NCBI GenBank assembly: GCA_022702705.1
Contig: CM040425.1
Coordinates: 8,510,001 to 8,574,000 of the forward strand
Origin: Papilionanthe hookeriana x Papilionanthe teres
Taxonomy: Eukaryota > Streptophyta > Magnoliopsida > Asparagales > Orchidaceae
Direction: 5' to 3'
Length of the DNA: 64,000 nucleotides
Shown here: positions 10,968 to 22,947 of the stretch, piece after piece
How the letters are laid out: every line of letters begins with the position of its first letter
How positions within the stretch are numbered: position 1 is the stretch's first letter
The notes under the pieces: model-generated
Told to the model about the DNA's origin: nothing
Seen by the model: the letters and a program-made list of their open reading frames with translations, nothing else
The model's database searches: none
Made by a program: the position numbers and the translations under genes

Positions 10968-12514
10968 AGTGTTATTTGTTTTTGTTGAAGTGTTGTTGTT
11001 GATGTACTGATGTGTGTTTTCTTTAGTATTTAGTTTGATCATTCTGTTGTGATGTGAACCTTAATAGTACGCAGACTGTAGTTTGTATTATTTTTCTGTT
11101 ATGCATATTCAGATGTATTGTTGTTGTTGTAATGATGTTTTATATGTTGCGTTTTGGTAGTGATGTGTAATAGTAAATGTTTTTATGTGTATGTTATGTT
11201 AGTGTTTTTAGTAGTGTGCACTTTAATTCAAAAACTGTTAGGAGATTATAAACCACTATTGGGAACTTCTACTTAGGAAACTACATGTTTAAAATTTTTC
11301 AAATTCCACTATCATCCGTTATCTGTATCAGTGTGTTATTTTAGTTGGTGTGTATTTTCTTTGAAAACCTTCATTGCTGTAAAAGTTTTTTTGAAATTTT
11401 TTACTTTTCTATGTATAAAAAAAATTGTTTTGAAAAACTGAATTTGATTTCATTTTACTCCTGTTATTTAAATTGTTATAGTTGCAAATTAGGATATTAA
11501 AAATTTCTGCAAGCATGTTATGTCAGTTTTTAATTTCACACCCATGTATCATTTCTTATGCTTAAATGTTTTATCTTAACTAAAAATTAAAATTTGGGGG
11601 GGGGATTTTAAAAACAAAGATTTTCAAAAACCTAAAATTTTATTTGATTCTCAAGAATACTTAAAATAAATCTTATTTTTGATTGAGAGCAATTATGTAG
11701 ATGAAGTTATATTAAGGGAAAAAAAAGTTTAAACATAGAAATGAATAAAAGAATTTAGTTAAAATTTAGAGTAATCATGAAAAACTTAAAGTTAAAATTT
11801 TCTTAATGAAGAGGTGTTAAATAAAGTTAAACTATCTTTAGTAAGATGTTTTATATTTTTGGATAAATAAAAGATTTGACTTTTTTTCTTCAAAGCATAA
11901 ATTTCTTTTATTGAAGAGTAATTTTCAAATATTATTATTATGATTTTTAAGTGAAAGATGTATATATGACCCTTATTTTAAATGGAAGGGTGGAATTCAA
12001 AATCATTAAAGGTCTATCCAGATATAGTAATCCTTGCCTTGTTAAAAAAAAGAAAAAAAAAAGAAGAAAAGAGAAAAGTGAAAATTAGTATATGAAAAGG
12101 GAGGAGAAGCTTGAGGATTTAAGGGCCTAATAAAAAATTAATTTCATACCTATGGTTTAAGATATAAGTTTAGAGAAAATCTAAAGCTTAAGGTTATAAT
12201 ATAGTAAGTAAAATTATTTTCAAATAAAGATTTTTAAGTGAGAAAAATAAGTGTTTGAGTCCTATATTTTGAAGAATCTACAAATATTTCTGAATTAGAG
12301 AGAAACTTATATTTATATTTTTCCTTTACTTAAGAACTTTCTAAACTTTAAGTTGGTTTTAATTACTGAAATTTATTCTAAATTGGACTATTCCATTTCT
12401 AGATCAAAATTTTGTTATCTTCCTAAGAAACTCATTACATAATTTGCATGCTAAAATGTTCTGTGAGATTAATTGTCACTTGAGGACAAGTAACATTTTA
12501 AGTTTTGGGGATTT
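10968..12514 (+). other. Athila-1 3' untranslated region
   Basis: AT-rich and non-coding. It contains a G-run (AATTTGGGGGGGGGATTTT, 11592-11609) resembling a second polypurine tract, a poly-purine stretch near 12045-12085, and a perfect hairpin ACTTG-AGGA-CAAGT at 12478-12491. It is collinear with the inverted fragment at 35908-37100; for example CTATCCAGATATAGTAATCC occurs in both. Confidence 0.7.
12501..12514 (+). promoter_or_regulatory. Polypurine tract of Athila-1
   Basis: AGTTTTGGGGATTT directly precedes the 3' LTR start TGATACACC. Its position and G-run fit the primer for plus-strand DNA synthesis. Confidence 0.75.
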
Positions 12515-14315
12515 TGATACACCTAAAATATATAATATTTTTATGCACATTTTTATACCTATTTTTAATGATATTGCACTTTGTTGGAAGGTAATTTGTG
12601 TTATTCTTGCAGGTATGATGAAAATGGATGGTCATGATGAAAGGAGCAAAATTGGAAAAAATTTGGAGCAAAAAAGAATGAAAAATGAAAATTTGGGCAC
12701 TGGCGGCTAAGCGTCGCTGGGCCGCGCTTACCCGCCACAGATAAAAATCAAAATTCAAATGAATTTGGCGCCAATTTCAAAGGGGATGGGATGCAACTCT
12801 TGGTGGTAACTTCCATAACTTCCTTTGGGCGGCAAGTTTGAATGAAGGGGTGCATTCTTTGGTGGATACATTGAATCTGGACACATTTTGAAGAGACACC
12901 AAGGCACCTTTTGGTTTACTATTTAAAGAGAGTCTTAGAAAAGATTGGGGGGCTCTTCTATTGCATTTTGAAGAGAGTTTCCATTAGGAGTAGAGAGTAG
13001 AGAGGAGCTCTTCCTTTACCTTTTGAAGGGTTCTTTTACTTTTTAGTTTTTATTGATGTCTGAAGTCTGTATTCTGAGTTATCGGAGTTGGGAGACTTGC
13101 TCTGAGGAGTAGTTTAGCGAAGAGTCAAAGTTTCAGAGGAACTTCCTGAGTCTTGTGGAGAGGATTTTCAGATAAGTGTTTACTTTTGTTTCTTCAATTT
13201 ATTTTTTTAATTAATACTTATTTTTGTTTGTTGTTTTTCTTATGCTTTTTAATTTCGAATTAATATGTTTTTGTATTTTCTGAATACATTATGAGTAGTT
13301 TACTTTATCTTTTTCTTTCTTAAATGGAGAAGTAATTAATTTATAGAGAATTGTTGTGGAAAGTATAAGTGTTTAAAGTTGGAAGAAGTTGTGAAGATTG
13401 ATTCTGAAAACTTTATTTACTTCTTAATTTGGCCTGTTAAGTTGTAGAATATCTTGAGATTATGTAAGATCCAATCCGGTATTGTCTCATAAAAGTTAGT
13501 AAGAATCACATGCAATTATATGGGTGAGAATTGTACTCCATATATTTGATTGTATTATTAGAAGATATTTTTATGGAAGGAGTAAAATTAGAGGACTTTA
13601 GAGTGACAGGCTAAAACCCCCTAATTTGGTTTGAATTTTTGTGTTTAGTTATGAGAAGTTAGCCCCCAGTTGGTGGGAATCGAGGGAACTCTGAAGTGAG
13701 AGACTGGTATCTTCCCTGCCTAACCATGTTCAAAATGATAAAAATTTTAAATTATCCTATGTTCTTTATAGAACAAAGTAAGGGTAAAGAACGCATTTGT
13801 TTCTATCTGTCACAACAAATTTAAATACTTCCACAACAATACTTTTATAATTATTACTACCTCATAAAAAGAAAGAAAAAGATATTCTAGTTAATAATAT
13901 TTTACATACGATGTTATTAGTTATTATAATTTTAATTTCTTGCTTAACATTTTATTAAGGAAATTTCTAAAGGCAAATTAACTTTCAAAACTTTTCAAAA
14001 TCAAGACATACTTTCAAAAGCTATAAAAAAAAGTAAAAAGATAATTTTCTGATTCTTTTAAGGATTTTCAAATTTTCCCTGTGGGTTCGATATCTCGAGG
14101 CTTAATCAGAAAGTCCTATATTACTTGATAAATAATACGTATACTTGCGTAGTATCCCATATTATAAAATCATAATTTTTATATCTAAATCATCAACACA
14201 TATAGATTTGGTGTTGAGTCAAGTTTTTGGCGCATATATATTCCTAGTGGCTCAAGTTTTTGGTGTCGTTGCCATTTTTCATATCATATTTGTAAGTATA
14301 AATATCAGGGGATCA
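12515..14315 (+). repeat. Athila-1 3' LTR (1801 bp)
   Basis: Starts TGATACACC and ends GGGGATCA, so its termini are TGAT/ATCA. Positions from 12746 match the 5' LTR from 1690. Features in order: a GC palindrome cluster at 12698-12740, TATTTAAAG at 12919-12927, a conserved GATAAGTGTTTAC leader block near 13163, the conserved ACGTATACTTGCGTAGT block near 14136-14154, and two internal primer-site-like boundaries near 14220 and 14254. Sequence changes to LINE exactly at 14316. Confidence 0.9.
12698..12740 (+). promoter_or_regulatory. GC palindrome cluster in Athila-1 3' LTR U3
   Basis: Contains TGGCGGCTAAGCGTCGC and a partly complementary GCGCTTACCCGCCA about 10 bases later, in AT-rich surroundings. 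It lies about 185-225 bases from the LTR start, as in three other LTRs here. Confidence 0.55.
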
Positions 14316-15017
14316 GTCCTTACTTGGGTCAAACTCTGTTGTCCACTTGAGTAGCTTCATCTCCATTCCTGCAATAGTAACCACCAAATAACCTGGCATA
14401 ATTCTCCTTAGCTGTGAAGTGGATAAGTAGGTGTCTTCCATCAAGAAGCCTAATCTTCCAATTACTAATGAAAGTGAGGGAATCAAAATAACTTCCGACC
14501 AAATCCATTTTAGGATGGCCCAGAGCAAATTTGCCAATCAAGGTGAGCTTAACCTCTGCATTAAGGGCCTCAAGTTCTTGCTCAGAGAAGAAGACAGCGG
14601 GACAACCATCTTTAACTCCAATAGGATTAATAAATGGGCAGGTGCCCCTACTAGCAGTTGCATCATGTAAAACTTGAGGGAACACTAGCTAGGTAGGGTC
14701 GTTAAAAGGTGAAGGTCCATTGCCAACCACCCTAGTATATGTTGCCTTAGCCCAATCAATGCTAGTGTTCAGATCAACAGGGAGATCTATAAATGCACGG
14801 CAGGACATCACCAAAAGCCACAGCCCAACAATGGACCAGTAGAAAACTTAAAAAAGAAAAAGCCAGGGAAAAACCAAAGTTTAGCAAATCCTCCCAAAGC
14901 AGTAGGAAGAAGACCAGAAAATGTTAGGGAGCTTCAAGAGACCACCACCAACCTTCTCCACCAGTCAGCACGGTTACCAGCCATGCCCAAACCCTAGCAG
15001 AGCGCCGCCACCACCAA
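14316..15017 (-). pseudogene. LINE fragment with ORF1 N-terminal (DUF4283-like) domain
   Basis: Read on the - strand, this gives an ORF of 118 codons (14685-14329). It contains FFSEQELEALNAEVKLTLIG and RLLDGRHLLIHFTAKENYARLFGG, closely similar to the LINE ORF1 at 27694-27359 (FFSEQELVELNDEVKLTLIG). This is the DUF4283-type N-terminal domain typical of plant LINE ORF1 proteins. Upstream on - (to about 15017) is a GC-rich leader with GGTGGTGGCGGCG, as expected for a LINE 5' end. Only this 5' part is present; the rest was cut off by the Athila-1 insertion at 14315. It is therefore a second LINE copy next to the larger one. Confidence 0.75.
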
Positions 15018-17929
15018 GCATCCTGTTAGACATGATATATATAAATATATTAATGAAGAAAAAGTTTTCTATTAATAAGTTAAAGTACAACCTTGAGTTG
15101 TGGGGCTTCCAGGAGGACCCCAAAAAGCAAAATAAAGTAGAGGAGGAGGGGGGTTAGATGAGACTACAACAAAGGAGGATTACATTCTTGATCTGGCTAA
15201 CCAGTTTGCAGGTCTATTGTCTTCCTTGAAGATGAAATAAAAAATTACCAAAAATCTTTGTTCTAAGTGAATTAATCCTTTGGACCCAATGAGAGTGGTG
15301 ACAAGAGGAGGATTTCTCAAGGTCCAATAGTTGTAACAGTACTTGGGAGTCCCCTTACACTATGAGGGTAGACCAAAGATTCATAATAGCCAGTTTGATT
15401 GCCCAAAAAATTGTAATCAGCTTAGATTCCAAGGCATCAAAAGTGATGACAAAAGCATGGAAGAACAACGGTTCATTCGCAATATGGTCTCTAAAGATCA
15501 CACCCACCCAGCACCCAGATCACACAAGCTCCCATCAGTGTTAACCTTGACAGAGTGGGAGGGGGGTCAGAGGGTTTCCAAACAACCTGAGTGATCACTG
15601 GGGGGGCTAGCCTTTCAGATGAAGGGAATGTAAGGATATTAGGGAACTTCTTATAATTAATCAACTTCTGTAGGTAGGATATGCAATTTTTGATGACCTG
15701 ATCCACAATATATGGCCTACCCTCAAAAGTAGCCTGGTTCCTAGCCATCTAGATAAACCAATAAGTGAAAAAGGGAATGACACCAACTTTATCATTCTTC
15801 CAAATAGATCAGAAATACAGAATATGAGCCCAGAGAAGATGTAGAGAATCTTGTGATAAATGTTTAGTATGGAAAACCCATACCTGATAAGATAATCAAC
15901 ATACGAATAATAAATGTAAAATAGTATTCTCTACTTCCAAGCAAAACCTATAGAAAGAAGGTCCCATCATGCCCTTAAGTTTAAGGATGTTATTAGTGGA
16001 GAGAAGTTGATGGAATAGTCTCTAGCAGAAGAGTGCCATAGAAGGAGAAAGGTGGCACCTCCAAATTAATTCACCCAGGGGGACCTGGTCCCAGTTAAAT
16101 AACTTGGAGTATATGCTTTAGACAGGCTTTGATTGTGTTAGGCTTGCCAAACAATGCTATCTGGACTTTTCTTATCAAACTACAACTTAGAGACAAGGGT
16201 AGCTGAAGATTTCTGCAAGATAGACTTGAGAGTGGTCAAAGACCAATTATCCCCATCCCAAAAATCAGCCACCACTAAAGATTGGTTAAAAGTATCAATG
16301 CAAGTGATCAACCATTCATTAGCACACCAATGGTAGAGCCAGAAGTTTAATTCTCCCTTACCAATGTCCCAAATGTACATGTTCTCAGCTAGGTGTCCGA
16401 CTTTTAGTATTTCCACCCATATTTTCTAATCCCCCAACTTTTTGATAGCCTGAGATGGGTGCATATCCTTACAGTATTTCCCTTTCATAAATTGAGCCCA
16501 ATGGAAGGCTTGTGATTCGAACTTGATCTAAAGTTTGCGTAAGTTTACCTGGAGAATCTGTTGTAGACCTTTGAATCCCAACCCTCCAGCCCAAGTGGGT
16601 TTGGCCACCTTCTACCATGATGTCCAGTGAAGTTGCTGCCTTTGTTTTGCTCAAAGGAACCTATTGAAGGCCCCTTCAAATTGCATTTGGGTGCTTTTCT
16701 TCATGTTTTCATTTGTAAGTTATAGGAGGGAAAAGTAGTGAGTATTCTTTTCAACAATGTGATTTTGCCTGCATTAGATAAGAATGTTTGAGTCCAGCTG
16801 GAGAGATAGATACTAATTTTATTTAGCATTTCATCAAATTGGATTTGCTTGATTCTGCCAACAATGAGTAATACCCCAAGGTATTTGAGAGGAAGCTGAG
16901 TGCAGGAAAACCCAATGAAGTCTAGGATCCAGTGCTTACAGCTGGGAAGGATCCTCTAATGAGAAATAAGATTGCACTTCCCAGGATTGAAGAACATCCC
17001 TAAATGAGACTGAAACAGCTGCAGACAATGGTATACTTTCTTAACAACAAGTTTGTTAGGAATAGAGAAAATCATAATATCATCAATATATTCCAAATGG
17101 GAGATTGTCACATTAGATTTATGATGATAACCAGTGTAACTCTTGTGGAGAAGATTGTGGTTAAGAATTCTGGATAGATAATTCATGGCTAGGATAAAGA
17201 TAGTGGGTGAGAGAGGGTCCCCTTGCTTCAGACCTCTAGTAGCAACAAAAGATTCCCAAGTAGCCCCATAAATAAGGATGGAGTGTGAATTAGTACTTAG
17301 CCACCTGTTAATAAGGCTACGAAATTCAGCAGAGAAGCCCCTTGCAGAAAGGATATCCATTATGAACTCCAAAGTAATGGAATCATATGATTTCCTTAGA
17401 TCCAATTTATATATCAGGTTACCTCCACTACAGGGTTTATCCAGGCCCAAGAGAAGTTCTTGAGAAATTAGCACATTATCAGTAATATATATTCCTTTCA
17501 CAAAGGCTTTTTGAAACATTAGAGCTGACAATCTCATCAAGATGTGGCTAAAGTCTGGCCACAATGATCTTACTAATGATTTTTCTCATAACAGATGTAA
17601 GGCAAATGGGCCTGTAATGATCCAAACTCATTTGCTCAGAGACTTTGGGATAAGCACAAAGTCGAAAGAACTGAAGTAATGGGGGATGATAGACCCTTGG
17701 AAGAAACTCTTTATCGCAGTGATAACCTTAGCTTTGATTATAAACCAAGCCTTTTTATAAAAATCAGCAGTGTACCCATCTGACCCAGCAGTCTTGGAGC
17801 TATTAATGGAGTTGATTGCTTGCCATATTTCCAGTTAAGTATGAGGATCAGTCAAAACAAAGTTTTTTGTGTATTGAAAAACCTTCCTGAAGAAAGACTG
17901 ATTAATGGGAAGTCTGTCAAAGGGGACCT
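15018..17929 (-). pseudogene. LINE ORF2, 3' part: reverse transcriptase, zinc-binding and RNase H regions
   Basis: L1-type ORF2 on the - strand, in many frames. The upstream fingers give KTAGSDGYTADFYKKAW near 17730-17810. The palm is open at 17564-16956 (202 codons) with KLDLRKSYDSI, GLKQGDPLSP and the catalytic YIDD (residues 159-162, normally YADD or FADD). The C-terminal region follows at about 16660-15490, including ARNQATFEGRPYIVDQVIKNC. An RNase H-like end lies near 15500-15250, with VIFRDHIANEPLF and GDSQVLLQLL. Low-complexity AT sequence near 15020-15080 is probably the 3' UTR; I see no poly(A) tail. It continues at 25321 beyond the inserted LTR. Confidence 0.88.
17925..17929 (+). 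other. Target-site duplication GACCT (left)
   Basis: GACCT directly precedes TGTCGGCA at 17930 and occurs again at 25321-25325 directly after the LTR end CAACA. Confidence 0.9.
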
Positions 17930-20077
17930 TGTCGGCATATTTTTAGGTTGTGTGTTATATTTAAAGAAAAAGGGTCACCTAGAGAAATTGTCGGAGAATT
18001 TTAGATTTTAAATTTAATTTAAATATATATAATTTAGAAAGTAGTATTTGATTTTGAAAATAATTTTAAATTTGAAAATTTTAAGATATGAAATCAAACC
18101 GATCTCACATCTCAAATAGTTTATATAAATGAGCACCGCATCACAAATCGTGTATCTATCCCGAAGAATAGACACACTGCTTGATGATGGGGCTCGATTA
18201 AATAAACTAGAAGATTTGTGACATCTGTTTGGTCTGCGAACTAATTTTATAAGCCGACAAGTTCCCCTACTTAATACAAAGGAATTAAGCAGGGTTTATA
18301 TTACCTGTGTTCTTAAAGTTCCCTATAAGGGCAAGCCCCTATAGTTAATTACATCTTAAATGACGGGAATCATTTAAGAAAACTCTCGATAATGATTAGT
18401 GGTTTTTCTCTAAAGAATTTCAAAGTTTAAGGTTTTCAAAGGATTGGATTTTGGAATTTTCAATAGGGAATGGATCAAATTTGGAACAATTTATTTTAAG
18501 AGTCCAAAGGAAGAGAAGTAGGAGAAGTTGAGGATCCAAGAAGAATCTTGGCAACTTCCCAAACTATCCTATTCTTTGGCTTCAATTTGGGAATTTATTT
18601 AATGTTTCAATCCTGCCAATTTTAATTAATTAGGACATATATTTGCATGACGCAGTCATGCAAATAGCCTCGAAGATGTGAGGGTTTATGTCGCACCAAA
18701 CAACTAGCTCGGAGTCCTAAGACGAGTTAGGGCTCAATTTACATGACATGATCATGCAAATGCCTAACGAAGAGTTGAGGATTTTTATTGCACTAGGCAA
18801 ACTACCCTCGAAGTCCTATGGCTTTGTTATTTAACTCTAAGAAAGTTTTTGCTGAAGTAGATCCAAGTTTTGCTGATGACGATGGTCGTGCTGGCCACTG
18901 TGCTCCAAGCTCCTTATTGTTGTAGAGATTTAGTTTTAGAAGTCATAAATCAGGAGATGAGAGAAGTGTTTTGATTTAGATAAAATCTTAAAATCCTAGT
19001 TTTTTTAATATTTTAATTAAAATAAATCTTAAAGTTGTTTAAACAGAACCGATTAAGATCCTACGGTTCCGTCATCCCGGCACTGTTATTTTCATTGAAT
19101 TCACTTAGTCCAAATGATTTTGCTAAACTCAACTGAATGAGTTCCACACTTTCATTTAGACTGTGGGAAATCCCGTTAGCAACACGTGGGTTACATCATC
19201 CGAGGTATTCCCTATCATTCAAAGAGACGTTTTAATTTAGTTACAACTGTAGTTTTGTTGTTCTGTTTGTGATTAAATTTTGAGTTGTTTTATATTTAGA
19301 ATGTTGTGGTAGTGAATTTTATCTTGCAATGACTTTTAATTTAGTTTTGGTTTCAGTTTAGGGACTATCCTAAAGGTTTTGGTTTTCATGCAACAGTCTT
19401 ATTTAACATGCAAGAAAAGTAAAGTACAGTACATGTAAGTAGATTGCAATAAAATAAAAGCGTACCTGGAGGGTCTTCCTGTCATCCCAAGCTGTACTTA
19501 AAACACATGTTAAGACATTTAAATATTTTGCAAGAAATACCTAGGTAAAGCTAAGGGAAAGGGTTTTGATTGTCTATCAAATTCCTAATCCTATAACTAG
19601 TCATCTTCTATGACGTCTAGGTTCTTGGTTTGGTTTAAGGATGATTTTCTTCATCAAAGAACAACTAGATTTAATTGTTCTTCTAAAACATCTCGTCATA
19701 TTGAGGAAGTGCTTAAGGTGAGTCCTAAACATCTTTTCAACAATTCTGGGATTGTTTTGAGTCCAAGTAAATTTAGTTGCACAGGTGAATTAATCATCCA
19801 AGGGTTTAAGTTTTGTTCTCTTGCTTAGTGAACTAGGACATTTGAATGTCCTATAAGTGAAGTAACACTTCACTTGATACTTCATTTAAGAGTTATAATA
19901 ATAAGAACTTTAAAAGGGCAAATCAACTTATTAAGTATTTTAATGATTTAAACTTAATGATTTAATTTTAATTTTGACTTAATTATAAAAAGAAAAGGTT
20001 TAAGTTTGAAATAGTGTTCAAATTATTTTAGAGTTAATTCTTAATGATTTCATTTAGGTTTGTTGTTAAATGATTTT

Positions 20078-20395
20078 AATTCAATTTAATTTTAATTTAA
20101 TTTAACTTTAATTTAATTTAATTTAATTTAATTTAATTTGATTTAATTTATTTTAATTTAGTTTAATTTAATTTAATTTAAATTTTAATTTAATTTGATT
20201 TAATTTAATTTTAATTTAATTTTAATTCAACTTAATTTGATTTAATTTATTTTGATTTAATTTTAATTTTATCTTAATATATTAAATATGATTTAATTTA
20301 ATTGTTAAGGTGTTAACTTAATTTAGATTTTGATTTAATTTAATCTCAACATCTTAAATTTAATTTAATTTAATTCTTAAATTGTTTAGCATTTT
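20078..20395. repeat. TTTAA/TTAATT low-complexity array in the solo LTR
   Basis: A near-continuous run of TTTAATTTAA-type pentamer and hexamer variants. The sister LTR has a longer version at about 41660-42020. Confidence 0.85.
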
Positions 20396-22939
20396 AAATT
20401 TTAAGTTAGGATTATCCTTTTAGTTATGAATTAAATATTATTGAAGTGATTAATTTAGGGATTCATAAATTAAAGAATAAATATCCTCTTAATATTATCC
20501 CTACTTTAATAATTCCAATTAATATTATTCTTCCAAAATTTCAATTAATTAATTAATTAAAGTTTTATTTTAATTATATTTGAAATGGTTAGTAGGTTTC
20601 TACCCTCAATCACTTAATTTTTAATCATCCAAAATCAGCTTAAAATCAAATATTTTACCCTCCCCTTTTTGATTAATCCTAAAATTTTAATTAAGAGTTG
20701 AAATTTTTTTATTACCCTTTTGCCCTTCAAGCTTAATAATTCTATAACTCACTAAACTAAGCTCAAATGAACTTGAAATTTTTATGTAACCTCACTCACA
20801 TGTCAATTAAGACATTAAAGGAGAAAATGTGGTTTTTCTGTATTTAATTTATTTATGTAATTATTTCTAATGGAAAATAGGGGTTTCCAAGGAAAATTCA
20901 ATAACATGACCAAGCAAAAGTTTCTGTCCTTAAGAAAATTATGGGATGTCCCTAATGACCAGAGGACCACTTGGACCAATTTTGGTGAGTTTTTGAATTA
21001 TATTTTATTTATTAGAATTATTTTGAGTTTTAGAGTATTAATTAATTTTTAAAAAAGAAATAAAAGTTGAAAAATGGACTTTATATTTTTTTAAAATCTC
21101 TCTGACCTCAAGGAAATCAGAGAATCAAATTTTATATTTTTCTGATTTTTTTTTATTTATTAGATTTATTTTAGTGGAAATGTTAAAGAAAATCATTTTT
21201 TTAATTCAAAAATTGTTTTAAGCTTTTAAAATTCAATATCTTACCCTAGAGACTTAGGAAAAATATTTGGTTTGTTCCTAGTTGATTAAAATTCAAAATG
21301 TGTCATTTTGGTGATTTTTAATATTTTTATTATTTTTTTAATTATCAAAAATATTAAAATAATGATAAAAATCAACTTTTTTAGAAAATTATAATTTTAA
21401 TTTTCCTAAGTTCCTCTGATATTAGAGAAGCCCCAAAACCATTTTTTTGAATTTTTGAAAAGTATTTTGTGAGTTATGAATTTTTAAAGTTTAATTTTGG
21501 TTATGTGACTTAATTAATCCATTTAGTGGGGTTAAACATTTCCAATTGATTTCAAATTTTTATGTGATGTTCCTCTGATCCTAAAGATTAGTGGAGAATT
21601 GTTTTAAAGTTAATATGATGTGTAATTAATCCTAATTAATTAAAGTTCAATTTTGGGTGTTTAGGCCAATTAGGGTTTTTCCATGTGAATTAACTCAAAA
21701 CCTATTTTCCTAGGTTCCTCTGGTCATAAGAAACATCACCAAATTTTCTTAGAATTAATTTCACAACATGCTAATTATTGAAATTAAAATACTCAAAACA
21801 GTAACATTTAATTGGAAAATCAATAACTTCTTATAGGGATGGCCTCTGACCTTGGAAAATTCAGGGACTGTTCCCTAGATCAGAGGCTTCAAAAGCCCTA
21901 TGGTCTCATGTCATGGTGAATTATCTACGCAAATGGAGAATTAAAATACCACAGAGAGTAAATAAATCATTAAAAATAAAATACTTAATAAAATGACTTG
22001 ATTTCTTTTCCACATTATTCGCCTCTGTTCACTGAGCAAGAGGGTATTTTTATTTTATTTTTCTGATTTTTTCTACACAAAGTTATGAATTTTTCAAGTT
22101 CTGATAATTAAATAAATAGAAAAATACCCTATTTTCCTACTTATCCACGTGGCGCCACGCAATCCTTGGCAGCTCAGAAAGGCCACGCAGCACGCTTTGA
22201 TTTAATGCCGCCATCTGAGTCAGCTGTCACGAGGCCCGCGGTTCACGTACCATCTCCTAGTCCGATGCCATCTGAGCTGTCCGCTCGATACACGCGCGAT
22301 CCAACGGCTCCCGGTCATTGTCTACGACTGGTGTGCACCCGTGACCGTCCACACTAAAACCCTATGATCTCACTCGATTCTCAATGGATTTTTATGTTAT
22401 TATACTCTATGGATTTTTCTTGAAGAGACGAACATATCCATACGGTTTATGTGGCATGAAATTAACCCAATCAAAATAGAGAATATTCAGAAGCTCAGGA
22501 AGAAGAGAGAGCTCATACCTTTGCTCAGAGAAGTGTGGCTTTGATCTGAGAGTTGTGTCACCTTTGATTGAGTCCAAGTAAGCTTCGGATGAAGTCTACG
22601 GCCACAGGGAATTGCGTAGACACTGATTTCCACCGGACACGATTTCAACCTTTGGAGGCTAGAACAAATGGGTGGCCTGGAGAGGGGGCTTTCACTGGGT
22701 AACTCGTTCTCTTGTTCTTGTGCAGGTGTGGGTGAGTTTAATTTGAGTTTGGTGGAGAATTGGAAAGTGTCCTAGTTTTGGGTGGAATTTTGGCTGAGAA
22801 ATTTAGCTCTGTGGATGGGGATTAGAGCAAATTATCACTGGGGATCAATTGCTCTAAGTGTGGAGGATGGTCTGGAACAATTTTGGCAGAGTTTCTGTAT
22901 GGTTTGGTGCAACTCTCTTCTTGGCCGAGAGGGATGGGG

Positions 22940-22947
22940 TTTAAATA
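22940..22947 (-). promoter_or_regulatory. Putative TATA box of the Tat solo LTR
   Basis: On the - strand, TATTTAAA sits in a GC-rich context (CCAGCCAACTC before, CCCCATCC after). The same box and surroundings recur in the sister LTR at 44588-44581. A 5' splice-site-like AAAG/GTATGAG follows about 420 bases downstream on - (near 22520) in both copies. This would put transcription start near 22915. Confidence 0.55.

Larger units (their letters stand above)
1690..14315 (+). mobile_element. Athila-lineage Ty3/gypsy retrotransposon (Athila-1), decayed
   Basis: Element order on the + strand is 5' LTR, tRNA primer site, gag, aspartic protease, reverse transcriptase, integrase, accessory ORFs, polypurine tract, 3' LTR. 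Athila assignment rests on the protease motif DLGA, the FMDD reverse transcriptase motif, an Asp-tRNA type primer site (TGGCGTCGTTGCC) and a long 3' region with an extra ORF after integrase. Every domain carries stops or frameshifts and RNase H is deleted, so this copy is non-autonomous. The 5' LTR lacks its first roughly 230 bases. The 3' LTR ends directly against LINE sequence at 14316, so the element appears to have landed in a LINE. The first five bases after it, GTCCT, are the expected TSD, but the left partner is lost. Confidence 0.92.

Noticed and set aside
20870..21052. 60-codon + strand ORF (MENRGFQGKFNNM...) shared with 42492-42728
   Set aside because: Sharing is explained by the two solo LTRs being homologous; the frame is antisense to LTR transcription and has no family or conserved stop position.
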